Positions 43,072 through 50,573 of a DNA stretch of 64,000 nucleotides are shown here, piece after piece. The stretch is from Martelella mediterranea. GTDB lineage: Bacteria; Pseudomonadota; Alphaproteobacteria; Rhizobiales; Rhizobiaceae. Numbering within the stretch: the first letter of the stretch is position 1; every line of letters starts with the position of its first letter. The notes below the pieces were generated by a model. It was not told the origin of the DNA. It saw only the letters and a program-made list of their open reading frames with translations, and searched no databases. The stretch covers positions 248,001 to 312,000 of the forward strand of contig PVUG01000004.1 of NCBI GenBank assembly GCA_003001975.1, in the 5' to 3' direction. The position numbers and the translations under genes were made by a program.

Positions 43072-43709
43072 GGCATGATCTCCACCAGCGGCACAGATGG
43101 CACACTGCCCGCATTGAAGGCTTTCATATTGATGTCGATGCGATCGATATCGAAGCGGACCGGCACATCGAAAACATATCCGGCGAATATCTCCGCTCCG
43201 TCTGCCGGCACCGCTCCGGCGTCAAAGGTGACGATCCCGGTCGTCGCATCGACGGAGAAATCCGTTTCCGGGCTCTCGATCCCGTCGACCGAAACCCGCA
43301 CGGTTTCGGCCACCGGTTTTTCGATCGTCCGCACAAACGCAGCCGCGCTGTCGCCATAGGTCTTGATCAGCTGAAACGCGGTCGTGGCGCCATCCCCTTG
43401 CCCGATCCGTTGATCCGACGGCCCGGGTTCGGCAAGCGGCCCGCAGGACTTGAAGTCGACCGGGTCGCGAAAGCGAAAACCGTAAAGCTGGCCGTTCCGC
43501 GCCTCGAAAAATGCCGTCAGTTCATACAAGTCCGCAATCGAACGAACCGCGGAACCGGCATCATAGGAGCGCCTGGAATTGCGCCAGCGCTGGTTGCGGT
43601 TTTCCCGTCCGTTGGAAAGGTTGACAATATCGGTGTGTCGCACCGGCCCGCCGCTGACGGCAAGCGACAGCCGCAACGGAAAGCGCACGTCGTGAAAGCT
43701 CGTGCTCAT
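43068..43709 (-). CDS. GTA distal tail protein, DUF2460 (RcGTA g12)
   Basis: A 213-residue protein of the DUF2460 family. It begins with FHDVRFPLRLSLAVSGGP and has LTAFFEARNGQLYGFRFRDP, both typical. AGGAGG precedes the start, 9 bases after the tape-measure gene. It links tail tube and hub. Confidence 0.93.
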   Translation of the reverse strand: MSTSFHDVRFPLRLSLAVSGGPVRHTDIVNLSNGRENRNQRWRNSRRSYDAGSAVRSIADLYELTAFFEARNGQLYGFRFRDPVDFKSCGPLAEPGPSDQRIGQGDGATTAFQLIKTYGDSAAAFVRTIEKPVAETVRVSVDGIESPETDFSVDATTGIVTFDAGAVPADGAEIFAGYVFDVPVRFDIDRIDINMKAFNAGSVPSVPLVEIMP

Positions 43710-43718
43710 GGTGCCTCC

Positions 43719-44303
43719 TCAGATATTACGCTGACCGGAGCGCACGGCTCTGGCCAGCATCGCCGAGATCTGCCCCTGGCTCTTCTGGAAGCTCGCGGCA
43801 TCCTGCGCCGTCACGTTGAAGACGATCTGCGGCCCGCCGCCGCCCGAAGCGGCAACGCCAAGCGCACCGTCGGAACCGCGCTTCAGGGGCAGGATCGCCT
43901 CGCTGCCGGCTTCTCCCATCAGCCCGAGCTCGCCGCTCACCGGAAAATAGGTCGGCCGCGAAACCACACCGCCTGAAGCAAATGGCGTAATCCGGCCCGG
44001 CACCCCGCCATTGGCATGGGTAAACACCTGAACCAGTCCTTCGGCAAGATTGCCGATCTGGCCGGAAATCGCATTTTCGAGCGGCTTCAGCGCCGAGTTC
44101 AACGCCAGTTCGGAAAGCCGCCGCCCGAGGTCCCCCAGCACGGTCTGCAACCCCTTGCCGGAGAGCGTCGCATCCTTCAGTGCGCCGGTGATCGCCCTCG
44201 AAAACCGGTCGGACTGCGCCTCAAGGTCGCCCAGAACGTCATAAAGCGCACTCGCACCGCTCACGGCATCGGCATAATTATCGCTTGTGTCAGGTTCCAT
44301 CAC
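43719..44303 (-). CDS. GTA short tape measure protein (RcGTA g11)
   Basis: A 194-residue protein in the position of the tail tape measure. The short length matches RcGTA g11 (about 220) and fits a short tail. It is helical with TVLGDLGRRLSELALNSAL, then a Gly-rich segment with the phage motif FASGGVVSRPTYFP and LMGEAGSEAILPL, common to tape measure C-termini. The start overlaps the g10.1 stop. Confidence 0.88.
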   Translation of the reverse strand: MMEPDTSDNYADAVSGASALYDVLGDLEAQSDRFSRAITGALKDATLSGKGLQTVLGDLGRRLSELALNSALKPLENAISGQIGNLAEGLVQVFTHANGGVPGRITPFASGGVVSRPTYFPVSGELGLMGEAGSEAILPLKRGSDGALGVAASGGGGPQIVFNVTAQDAASFQKSQGQISAMLARAVRSGQRNI

Positions 44304-44472
44304 CGTTCCTCGCTTGGTCGGGGTAACGCATCATCAGGTCTTCAAGGTTCGCCCGTGTCGGATAGGGCGCGACCGGCACAAAAGCCCCCGTCATCGCCGC
44401 AAATTCGACCGGTGAAAGCGCCCAGAAATCGTCAGGTTGCAGCCGCAGCAGGCAAAGCCCCGTATGAAGCAC
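44290..44472 (-). CDS. GTA tail assembly chaperone (RcGTA g10.1)
   Basis: A 60-residue product with LCLLRLQPDDFWALSPVEFA, the conserved phage tail-assembly chaperone pattern of the g10/g10.1 pair. The only start I can find is GTG at 44472, with a weak ribosome-binding site; codons upstream stay open but have no start, so ribosomal frameshifting or re-initiation from g10 (stop at 44526) is possible. It overlaps g11 by 14 bases. Confidence 0.75.
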   Translation of the reverse strand: MLHTGLCLLRLQPDDFWALSPVEFAAMTGAFVPVAPYPTRANLEDLMMRYPDQARNGDGT

Positions 44473-44525
44473 CGACCGCCAGGGGAACGGTTCGGCGCCG
44501 GGAGGTTCGGGCGCTGCCGCTGCGG

Positions 44526-44906
44526 CTAGGAAGGGTCCGGCGTGTTTCCGTCCGTTTGCGGACGAACAGCCTCTCCTCCCGAAAAGGTCACGGTCAGAAG
44601 TTCACCGGCGAGTTTCGCATAGGCCGCCACGCCGCCTTCCATGCTCATCGCCGCCACCTCGTCGTCGTCGATCGCATTGCCGCCGCCGCGCAGCCCTGCG
44701 CCAATGATGGCAATCAGGTCATGCGCTTTCAGCCGTCCCGAACCCAGCCGTTTTCCAAGATCACCGAGACCATCGGCCGAAAACGCCGTCTCAAGCTCTG
44801 CCAGCGCGCCCAGCGTGAGGCACAGAATACGGCGTTCGCCGTCAATCACCGCCTCCACCTCACCGCGATAGCGGTTGGCGCGGCCATGGGCATCGCTGCG
44901 TGTCAT
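44526..44906 (-). CDS. GTA tail tube chaperone, GTA-gp10 family
   Basis: A 126-residue protein with NRYRGEVEAVIDGERRILCL and TLGALAELETAF, the gene-transfer-agent gp10 family pattern. It probably keeps tail components soluble during assembly. The start overlaps the g9 stop (ATGA). Confidence 0.9.
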   Translation of the reverse strand: MTRSDAHGRANRYRGEVEAVIDGERRILCLTLGALAELETAFSADGLGDLGKRLGSGRLKAHDLIAIIGAGLRGGGNAIDDDEVAAMSMEGGVAAYAKLAGELLTVTFSGGEAVRPQTDGNTPDPS

Positions 44907-45316
44907 GCTCCGCCTCCAAAGCTGATCGCCCCGCCCGATTCAAGGGCGACCTCGAACTGCAGCTCGCCATTATGCTGGCCGGAATATTCGAGCGATGTGA
45001 ACTGGAACGGACCGGCAAGCGTGCCGAAACCCGGGATCACGATCTCCGCACTCACAAGCGCACCGGCAAAAAAAGCCACCCGCACCGTTTCATCGGACGC
45101 CGCATCTTTGAAAATACCGCTCGCCGTCAGCGAGGCGCGCTGAATGCCCGCGCCGCCGAGAAGTTCGCGCCAGCGTCCCGCACTTTCCGAATCGGTAATG
45201 TCCACCGTTTCGGCATTGAACGCCAGCCGCTTCGACCTGAGGCCGGCAACCGTCTCATAGGCACTTCCATTATGCAGCTTCAGCAGCAGATCCTTGGCCT
45301 TCTGGGCTGTCATCAC
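44903..45316 (-). CDS. GTA tail tube protein (RcGTA g9)
   Basis: A 137-residue major tail protein, the same length as in RcGTA. It starts MMTAQKAKDLLLKLHNG and has FNAETVDITDSESAGRWRELL, the phage major-tail (TP901-1-like) signature. It begins 32 bases after g8, with its own ribosome-binding site. Confidence 0.92.
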   Translation of the reverse strand: MMTAQKAKDLLLKLHNGSAYETVAGLRSKRLAFNAETVDITDSESAGRWRELLGGAGIQRASLTASGIFKDAASDETVRVAFFAGALVSAEIVIPGFGTLAGPFQFTSLEYSGQHNGELQFEVALESGGAISFGGGA

Positions 45317-45348
45317 ACTCTCCGTTCAGAATTGGAAAAAGGGCCGGC

Positions 45349-45756
45349 TCAGGCGGGTTCGGTCACGGCGCGAAACCGCATTTCGGCGAGGAAATAGCCG
45401 GTCCGCGTCACCCGTCGCACCCGCGTGGAGCGGTGCAGCAGGTTGATCAGCGCAAATCCGGAAAGGCTCAGATCGCTGTCATGAAGCAGCGCTTTCACCC
45501 GCGCCTCGATTGTCTGCAACGTCTTGCGACCATGCGCCTCCGACCAGATTTCAATGGTCAGAAAATGCTCGCTTCCGCTCTCCGTGGACGTCGAATAGTC
45601 GCGGGTCTCGCATTCTCCAAAGACAATGGCCGGCAAACGCGGCCGGCTGAGCAGCCGGTCAAAAATTGCATCGGCGCCGATCAGTGCCGACAGTGCCGCA
45701 TCGGAATTCAGCGTCCTGTGGATTGCGCCGAGCAGCGCGTTTTCAGCAGAACTCAT
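45349..45756 (-). CDS. GTA tail terminator, DUF3168 (RcGTA g8)
   Basis: A 135-residue DUF3168 protein. It begins SSAENALLGAIHRTLNSD and has LPAIVFGECETRDYST; HGRKTLQTIEARVKALLHD is the conserved helix. The start at 45756 overlaps the g7 stop (ATGA); the longer frame to 45774 is not needed. Confidence 0.92.
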   Translation of the reverse strand: MSSAENALLGAIHRTLNSDAALSALIGADAIFDRLLSRPRLPAIVFGECETRDYSTSTESGSEHFLTIEIWSEAHGRKTLQTIEARVKALLHDSDLSLSGFALINLLHRSTRVRRVTRTGYFLAEMRFRAVTEPA

Positions 45757-46085
45757 GTCGCCACCTCCTCGCAACGGCAGACCGTATAGCGCCCGGTCTC
45801 ATCCGGATCGCGCCAGCCGGCCAGTCTGAAAACCCGGCTGCCGCGCCGAAATCGCATGCCGGGCACGAGATCAGCGCGCGCCCTCAGCCAGATTTCGTGG
45901 GTCACCCGAAAGGTCTCGCCATTGGCCTCTTCGCTGAAGGCAATCGATACGGGTTCGATCCGGGCCCAGGCTTTTGCGAAGGCCACATAGGTGATTGTTG
46001 CACCGCCCTGCCCGTCAGAGGTGGCCTCAGGCGTCATCAAATCGAGACGCGCGGAAAATGCGCCGGGGTCGAGTGTCAGCATCAA
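45753..46085 (-). CDS. GTA head-closure (stopper) protein (RcGTA g7)
   Basis: A 110-residue protein of the phage SPP1 gp16-like head-tail joining family. LDLMTPEATSDGQGGATITY and VTHEIWLRARADLVPGMRF are typical. It overlaps g6 and g8 by four bases each. Confidence 0.9.
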   Translation of the reverse strand: MMLTLDPGAFSARLDLMTPEATSDGQGGATITYVAFAKAWARIEPVSIAFSEEANGETFRVTHEIWLRARADLVPGMRFRRGSRVFRLAGWRDPDETGRYTVCRCEEVAT

Positions 46086-46648
46086 AGCCTCCAGGCTTTC
46101 AGCGGCGCAATCAGCCGGTCATAACCATCCGGCGCACCGGCAGGCTGCTGCTCGGCGCTGACGACCCCGCGAAAGACAAACATGTGGGCGACGTGGCGCA
46201 GGATCGCCTGCCTGGCGACCTCCGGCACATCCGCCGCGGCTCCGAACCCGGCCGTAAAATCAACCTCGATCCCGTTCACGCCCGCACGCCGTCCGGCAAG
46301 CGCCGGCAGATAGAACCGCGCCGGCCGCGCCCGGCCATCCAGCCGCGCACGATCAAGCGAAACAACGGACGGCGTACCGCCGCCATCGTAGACCGTGACG
46401 GCCTCGACCGATTGCACCGGCCCGCGCGCCAGCGACACCATTCCGCTTGACGGCCAGTCGTCACGGCACAGCCGCCATTGCTGGGTCACCAGCGAAAGGC
46501 CGCTGATCGTCTCCAGATAATCCCGTGCCGTGGTGATCAGATCGCCCAGCAGCGTGTCCTCGTCACCATTGTCCAGTCGCAGAAAATCCCTGGCCTCGGA
46601 GACCGTCACCGGTTCTTCCGCTGCCGGCGTGATCAGGGCATAACTCAT
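46082..46648 (-). CDS. GTA head-tail adaptor (RcGTA g6)
   Basis: A 188-residue phage gp6-like adaptor. It begins EEPVTVSEARDFLRLDNGDED, the usual opening of this family, and has LLGDLITTARDYLETISG. Its start lies after an unusual 293-base gap from the capsid gene that holds a terminator and a RIME-like repeat. Confidence 0.92.
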   Translation of the reverse strand: MSYALITPAAEEPVTVSEARDFLRLDNGDEDTLLGDLITTARDYLETISGLSLVTQQWRLCRDDWPSSGMVSLARGPVQSVEAVTVYDGGGTPSVVSLDRARLDGRARPARFYLPALAGRRAGVNGIEVDFTAGFGAAADVPEVARQAILRHVAHMFVFRGVVSAEQQPAGAPDGYDRLIAPLKAWRL

Positions 46649-46671
46649 CGCAATCGTGTCCTTGTGCCATC

Positions 46672-46699
46672 AAAAAACCCCGGCAGAACCTGCCGGGGT
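46672..46699 (-). terminator. Intrinsic terminator T3 inside GTA cluster, after capsid
   Basis: On the minus strand ACCCCGGCAG and CTGCCGGGGT pair over ten bases with a three-base loop and run into six T. It lies between the capsid stop (46942) and g6 (46648) and is oriented to stop GTA transcription. Confidence 0.85.
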
Positions 46700-46760
46700 G
46701 CAGTTTGTTGACAAAGCCAGCGACGTGAATGTGCGGGTCGCACCCGGCTTTCCCAACGGG

Positions 46761-46872
46761 GTCATGCTCGGACTTGATCCGAGCATCCATTACGCTCAAG
46801 CAATTGAACATAAATTATTTTCAGGCACGCCTCATATCGCCATGGATCCTCCGATCAAGCCGGAGGATGACG
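46761..46872. repeat. RIME-like palindromic element inside GTA cluster
   Basis: Palindromes ATGCTCGGA-CTTGA-TCCGAGCAT and ATCCTCCG-ATCAA-GCCGGAGGAT flank an AT-rich centre. They are related to the elements at 3921-4080 and 6476-6640. It is placed between capsid and g6. Confidence 0.7.
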
Positions 46873-46941
46873 CCGAGGCGAGTGGCAGGTTTGTCAACAA
46901 CCCGGCCCGTGGTAGAGGCTGCTTCGTTTCCCTTCCGCCGC

Positions 46942-48186
46942 TTACGCTTCGCCGAACTTCACCAGCTTGATCGCCTCGAAGTTCTGCACCCCGCCGCCCA
47001 CGCGCTTGGTGGTGTAGAACAGCACGTAGGGCTTGGCGGAATAGGGATCGCGCAGCACCCGCACACCGGCGCGGTCGACAACCAGATAACCGGCGGCGAA
47101 ATCACCAAAGGCGATCGACATGCTGTCGGTCCCGACATCCGGCATGTCTTCCGCCTCGGTCACCGGAAAGCCCATCAGCGAGGCTGGCTGGCCGAGACTT
47201 GCAGGTGGCTGCCAGAGATAGTTGCCGTCATCGTCCTTGAACTTGCGGATCGCCCCTTGCGTCTTCCGGTTCATCACGAAATTTGCGTTCTGGCGGTGCG
47301 CCGCCTTCAGCGCATAGATCGTCTCGATCAGCGTATCGGAAGGATCGGCCGCCTTGAAGTCGCCATCGACGCCGGTGGCGATATAGCCGATCATATCCCA
47401 CTCCCAGGCGCTGTCGGCCACGGTGGTGTAGCTCAGGAACCCCTTGGGCGTATTCACCGTATTGCCGTTGACGAAGGCCGCCCCTTCCTGCTCGGCAAAG
47501 GCGATATCGATCTCAGAAGCGATCCAGCTTTCGACATCGACAGCCGCATCGTCAAGCAGCGAGGCGCTTGCCGCCGGCATGGCGTAAAGCTCCATCGTCG
47601 GGAAGGTCAGTTCGGAGATATCCGGCGTTGCCGTCTGGTCGCGATCGGCAATCTCGCCGACCCAGCCGGCCGTGAAGCCCGAGGCGATGAACGGCTTCTT
47701 CAGCACCGCGCCAGAAACCTGGCGCACCGTTGCCAGCCGGCGGATCGGCGAGACGGCGGAAAGCCTGCGGCCGATTTCCGTGTCGGTCTCATCCGGCACC
47801 AGATAGCCGCCATCGCTTTCCGTCGTCGAGATCGCCTTGGCCTCAAGCGCCCGGAGGCCATGCTCGTCACCACGGCGGATATAATTCTCGAACGCCGCCT
47901 TGTGCTCGCTCGCCGCAAGGCTCGTGCCGCGGCCAAGAGCTGGTCGCGCCTTCTTCAGCTGGATTTCCTCAAGTTGGCGGGCCTGTGCATCCATGGCGCG
48001 GTTGATGCGGTCGACCTTTTCGCGGGTCACCACATCCTCGCCCATCTTGCTTTCGATTTCGCCAAGCCGGCGGTCATTGGCATCCTTGAAGCTCTCGAAG
48101 CTCGACATGAACGCCTCGAACGCCTCCGAAATGCTCGCGGGCGCACTCTTGATCTCGGGCGCCGCTTTCATCTTCATATCTGTCAC
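46942..48186 (-). CDS. GTA major capsid protein (RcGTA g5)
   Basis: A 414-residue HK97-fold capsid protein. The N-terminal delta/scaffold region (about 1-110) is coiled coil (EAFMSSFESFKDANDRRLGE) and would be cut off by the g4 protease. The mature part begins near SLAASEHKAAFENYIRRGDE and contains GGYLVPDETDTEI, VNGNTVNTPKGFLSY and VMNRKTQGAIRKFKD. Length is normal (about 400). It follows g4 in the same direction. Confidence 0.95.
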   Translation of the reverse strand: MTDMKMKAAPEIKSAPASISEAFEAFMSSFESFKDANDRRLGEIESKMGEDVVTREKVDRINRAMDAQARQLEEIQLKKARPALGRGTSLAASEHKAAFENYIRRGDEHGLRALEAKAISTTESDGGYLVPDETDTEIGRRLSAVSPIRRLATVRQVSGAVLKKPFIASGFTAGWVGEIADRDQTATPDISELTFPTMELYAMPAASASLLDDAAVDVESWIASEIDIAFAEQEGAAFVNGNTVNTPKGFLSYTTVADSAWEWDMIGYIATGVDGDFKAADPSDTLIETIYALKAAHRQNANFVMNRKTQGAIRKFKDDDGNYLWQPPASLGQPASLMGFPVTEAEDMPDVGTDSMSIAFGDFAAGYLVVDRAGVRVLRDPYSAKPYVLFYTTKRVGGGVQNFEAIKLVKFGEA

Positions 48187-48214
48187 GATGAATTCCTTTC
48201 AGTGATTGAAAAGG

Positions 48215-48931
48215 TCAGGACGACATCAACCGGCGTGCACGGTTCAAAAGCCCGAGCAGCCGTTCGTCGTCGGTCTCGTCGCCGCCGGCCGCATCCCGCC
48301 CGCCGACCAGCGCGTCATAGCCGCCGGACAGAAGCCGGCGCGCCGCCTTTCGGCTCAGGCCGGCATCCCGCGTCAGCCATCGCTCGAATTCCCTGATGGT
48401 GGGAAATGCGTCACCGGCCTGCTTCACGCTGGCAATGCGTGCCGATGGCAGCATCGGAAAGGTGACGATTGAAATTTCCCAGAGATCCGCTTCCAGCACC
48501 CGGCGCACCCCGGTTTTCGCATCGGTCTTGGCGCGCACGGTCTGAAACCCGATGGAAAGCCCGTCGAGACCGCCGGATTTCATCAGCGCATGCACCTCGC
48601 GGGCCCGCGCCACATCGGCCGAAAGCACACCCTCGACATAAAGCCCGCGCCCATCCTCGCGGATCTTGCGCCAGGCGCCGATCGGCTCGGACGGATCGTG
48701 CTGGAACAGCATTCGCACGCCTTCGGCCCCACGTTTCTGCAGCGAGCGCGAAAACGCGCCGCGCTCGATCATGTCCTTGCCGAGATCGATTTCGCCGAAC
48801 AGGCTGGCATAGCCGGAAAACGAGCCGTCGCCGGCAAGATCGGTCAGCGACAGATCGGCATATTTCAGTTCATCGGCCAGCATGGTTTTCCCGCCCATAT
48901 CCGCTCCTGTTTCAGGATTTTTGTTGCTCAT
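48215..48931 (-). CDS. GTA prohead protease (RcGTA g4)
   Basis: A 238-residue HK97-family prohead protease (peptidase U35). It has the active-site His in MLFQHDPSEPIGAW and the Ser region LDGLSIGFQT, with LWEISIVTFPMLPSA downstream. The start at 48931 lies two bases after the portal stop; the longer frame to 49000 overlaps the portal gene. Confidence 0.93.
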   Translation of the reverse strand: MSNKNPETGADMGGKTMLADELKYADLSLTDLAGDGSFSGYASLFGEIDLGKDMIERGAFSRSLQKRGAEGVRMLFQHDPSEPIGAWRKIREDGRGLYVEGVLSADVARAREVHALMKSGGLDGLSIGFQTVRAKTDAKTGVRRVLEADLWEISIVTFPMLPSARIASVKQAGDAFPTIREFERWLTRDAGLSRKAARRLLSGGYDALVGGRDAAGGDETDDERLLGLLNRARRLMSS

Positions 48932-48933
48932 GC

Positions 48934-50091
48934 TCAGTACCCCACGGCCTCGCGCTTCTCTTCGTCGGTGAGGAAAGCGGCCGCAGAAACGCGGGCCCAC
49001 AGCGCATCGCGTTCGGCGGCAAGGGCCGGCACCTGATCGAGGTCGGGTTCAAGCTTCAGCCCCTCGCCGTAAACCGGCTCCAGCCAGGCCGTCAGCGAGG
49101 CGGCGGTGCGGGCAATCAGCGGCAGCACGGTCAACCGGTAGAAGGCGCGGTTGGCCTCCTGATAGTTGGAATAAGTGTTGTCACCGGGAATGCCGAGCAT
49201 CATCGGCGGCACGCCGATGGCAAGCGCGATATCACGGGCCGCCCCATTGCGCGCCTCGGTAAAATCCATGTCGCGCGGCGTCAGCCCCATCGCCTTCCAG
49301 TCGAGCCCGCCTTCCAGAAGCAGCGGCCGCCCGGCCTTCACCGGGCCGCTATAGCCCTCTTCCAGCTCCTGCTTCAGCCGCTCATACTGTTCCTCGGTCA
49401 GGTTACCGCCATCCTTGGGCTGATAGACCAGCGCGCCGGACGGTCGAGCCGAATTGTCGAGCAGCGCCTTGTTCCAGACCGATGCCGCATTGTGCAGGTC
49501 GAGCGCCCGCTGGGCAGCGGCCAGCGGCGAAAATCCCGTCTGGTCGTCGAGCGGATGAAACAGCCGCATATGAAGCAGGCTCAAACCATCACCTTCGGCG
49601 GCAAACCGGCTTACATGATTGCCGGTGCGATATTCATAAGCCTCCGGCCAGCCGTCACGCCCCTCGATGACGCGGATACGGTCAGGCCTCAGAAGATGCA
49701 GCTCGCGCAAATCCTCGCCCAGAACGATCGGTTCGACATAGGCATTGCCCGAAAGCAGCAACGCCCCGAACAGGGCTTCGAGAAAATCCGCCCCGCACAT
49801 GCGCCGGTTCGGCCGTTTCAAAAGCGAAAGCAGCGGGTGGTCGGCGACAAGCGTGCCGTTTTCGAACAATTGCCAGGGCATGTTCCCTGCCGCCTCGGCG
49901 ATCAGCCGGACAGCCCGATGGGCGACCGGGTTTTTCATGAACCCCTCGCGGGCAAGGGCGGTGTAAGAGCGGCCGGACCAGCGCGCCTCGCCGCTCAGCG
50001 CCAGCGCGGAGACCATTGTCGCCGCCTTTTTATCGGACACGCGGGCAGCGTCGGCCGGGCGCCTGCCCGGCAGATGAAAGGGCATTTTCAT
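48934..50091 (-). CDS. GTA portal protein (RcGTA g3)
   Basis: A 385-residue HK97-type portal. It has NPVAHRAVRLIAEAAGNMPW, FLEALFGALLLSGNAY, MRLFHPLDDQTGFSPL and the tail motif VPPMMLGIPGDNTYSNYQEA. Length matches RcGTA g3 (396). A terminator and a Dabb gene lie between it and the large terminase. Confidence 0.95.
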   Translation of the reverse strand: MKMPFHLPGRRPADAARVSDKKAATMVSALALSGEARWSGRSYTALAREGFMKNPVAHRAVRLIAEAAGNMPWQLFENGTLVADHPLLSLLKRPNRRMCGADFLEALFGALLLSGNAYVEPIVLGEDLRELHLLRPDRIRVIEGRDGWPEAYEYRTGNHVSRFAAEGDGLSLLHMRLFHPLDDQTGFSPLAAAQRALDLHNAASVWNKALLDNSARPSGALVYQPKDGGNLTEEQYERLKQELEEGYSGPVKAGRPLLLEGGLDWKAMGLTPRDMDFTEARNGAARDIALAIGVPPMMLGIPGDNTYSNYQEANRAFYRLTVLPLIARTAASLTAWLEPVYGEGLKLEPDLDQVPALAAERDALWARVSAAAFLTDEEKREAVGY

Positions 50092-50120
50092 GCCTCACCC
50101 CTTTTTCCTTGGCTTGAAAC

Positions 50121-50147
50121 AAAAAAGCCCCGGCGAACCGGGGCTTT
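50121..50147 (-). terminator. Intrinsic terminator T2 inside GTA cluster, before portal
   Basis: On the minus strand AAAGCCCCGG and CCGGGGCTTT pair perfectly over ten bases around a four-base loop and run into T. It lies 24 bases past the Dabb stop and 30 bases before the portal start. Confidence 0.85.
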
Positions 50148-50171
50148 GTCAGTCAAATTTCAGTTGAGACC

Positions 50172-50489
50172 TCAGTCCCTGTAGCGCGAGTGCCGCACTG
50201 CAACCGAAGAGTCAAAATCGGCGGCAATCCGCATTTCGCGGAGCGGCCGGACCAGAGAGGTCGACTTCTCATAAAGCGGGTGGGCGCGATAGGCGGCAAG
50301 CGCCGCCTCGTCCTCAAACTCGCCATAGACGATGAAATCGACTTTCTCGTCATAAAGATCGCTGCGCGCGTTGCGGCCGATCTCCAGCACTGTTGCATGC
50401 GGGTTTTCCGTCAGGATCGAAAGACCGGCCTCGACCGCATCCGCGTCACCGCCTTCCGGCACCGAAAAGAAAACGATATGTCTGATCAT
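50172..50489 (-). CDS. Dabb-domain protein inserted in GTA cluster
   Basis: A 105-residue stress-responsive alpha/beta-barrel (Dabb) protein: MIRHIVFFSVPEG, then VDFIVYGEFEDEAALAAYRAH, the family signature. Dabb proteins form dimeric ferredoxin-like barrels; most bacterial members have no known function. It is on the GTA strand between terminase and portal, where RcGTA has no such gene, and is followed by terminator T2. An 84-base gap separates it from the terminase. It looks like a cellular gene captured by the cluster. Confidence 0.85.
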   Translation of the reverse strand: MIRHIVFFSVPEGGDADAVEAGLSILTENPHATVLEIGRNARSDLYDEKVDFIVYGEFEDEAALAAYRAHPLYEKSTSLVRPLREMRIAADFDSSVAVRHSRYRD

Positions 50490-50573
50490 GCGAAAACCTC
50501 ATGCAATGCCGAAACGGCCGATAGCGGCAACCGGCTAGCATGCGGCATTGTGCGGTGCAAGCGTCAATAGCGC

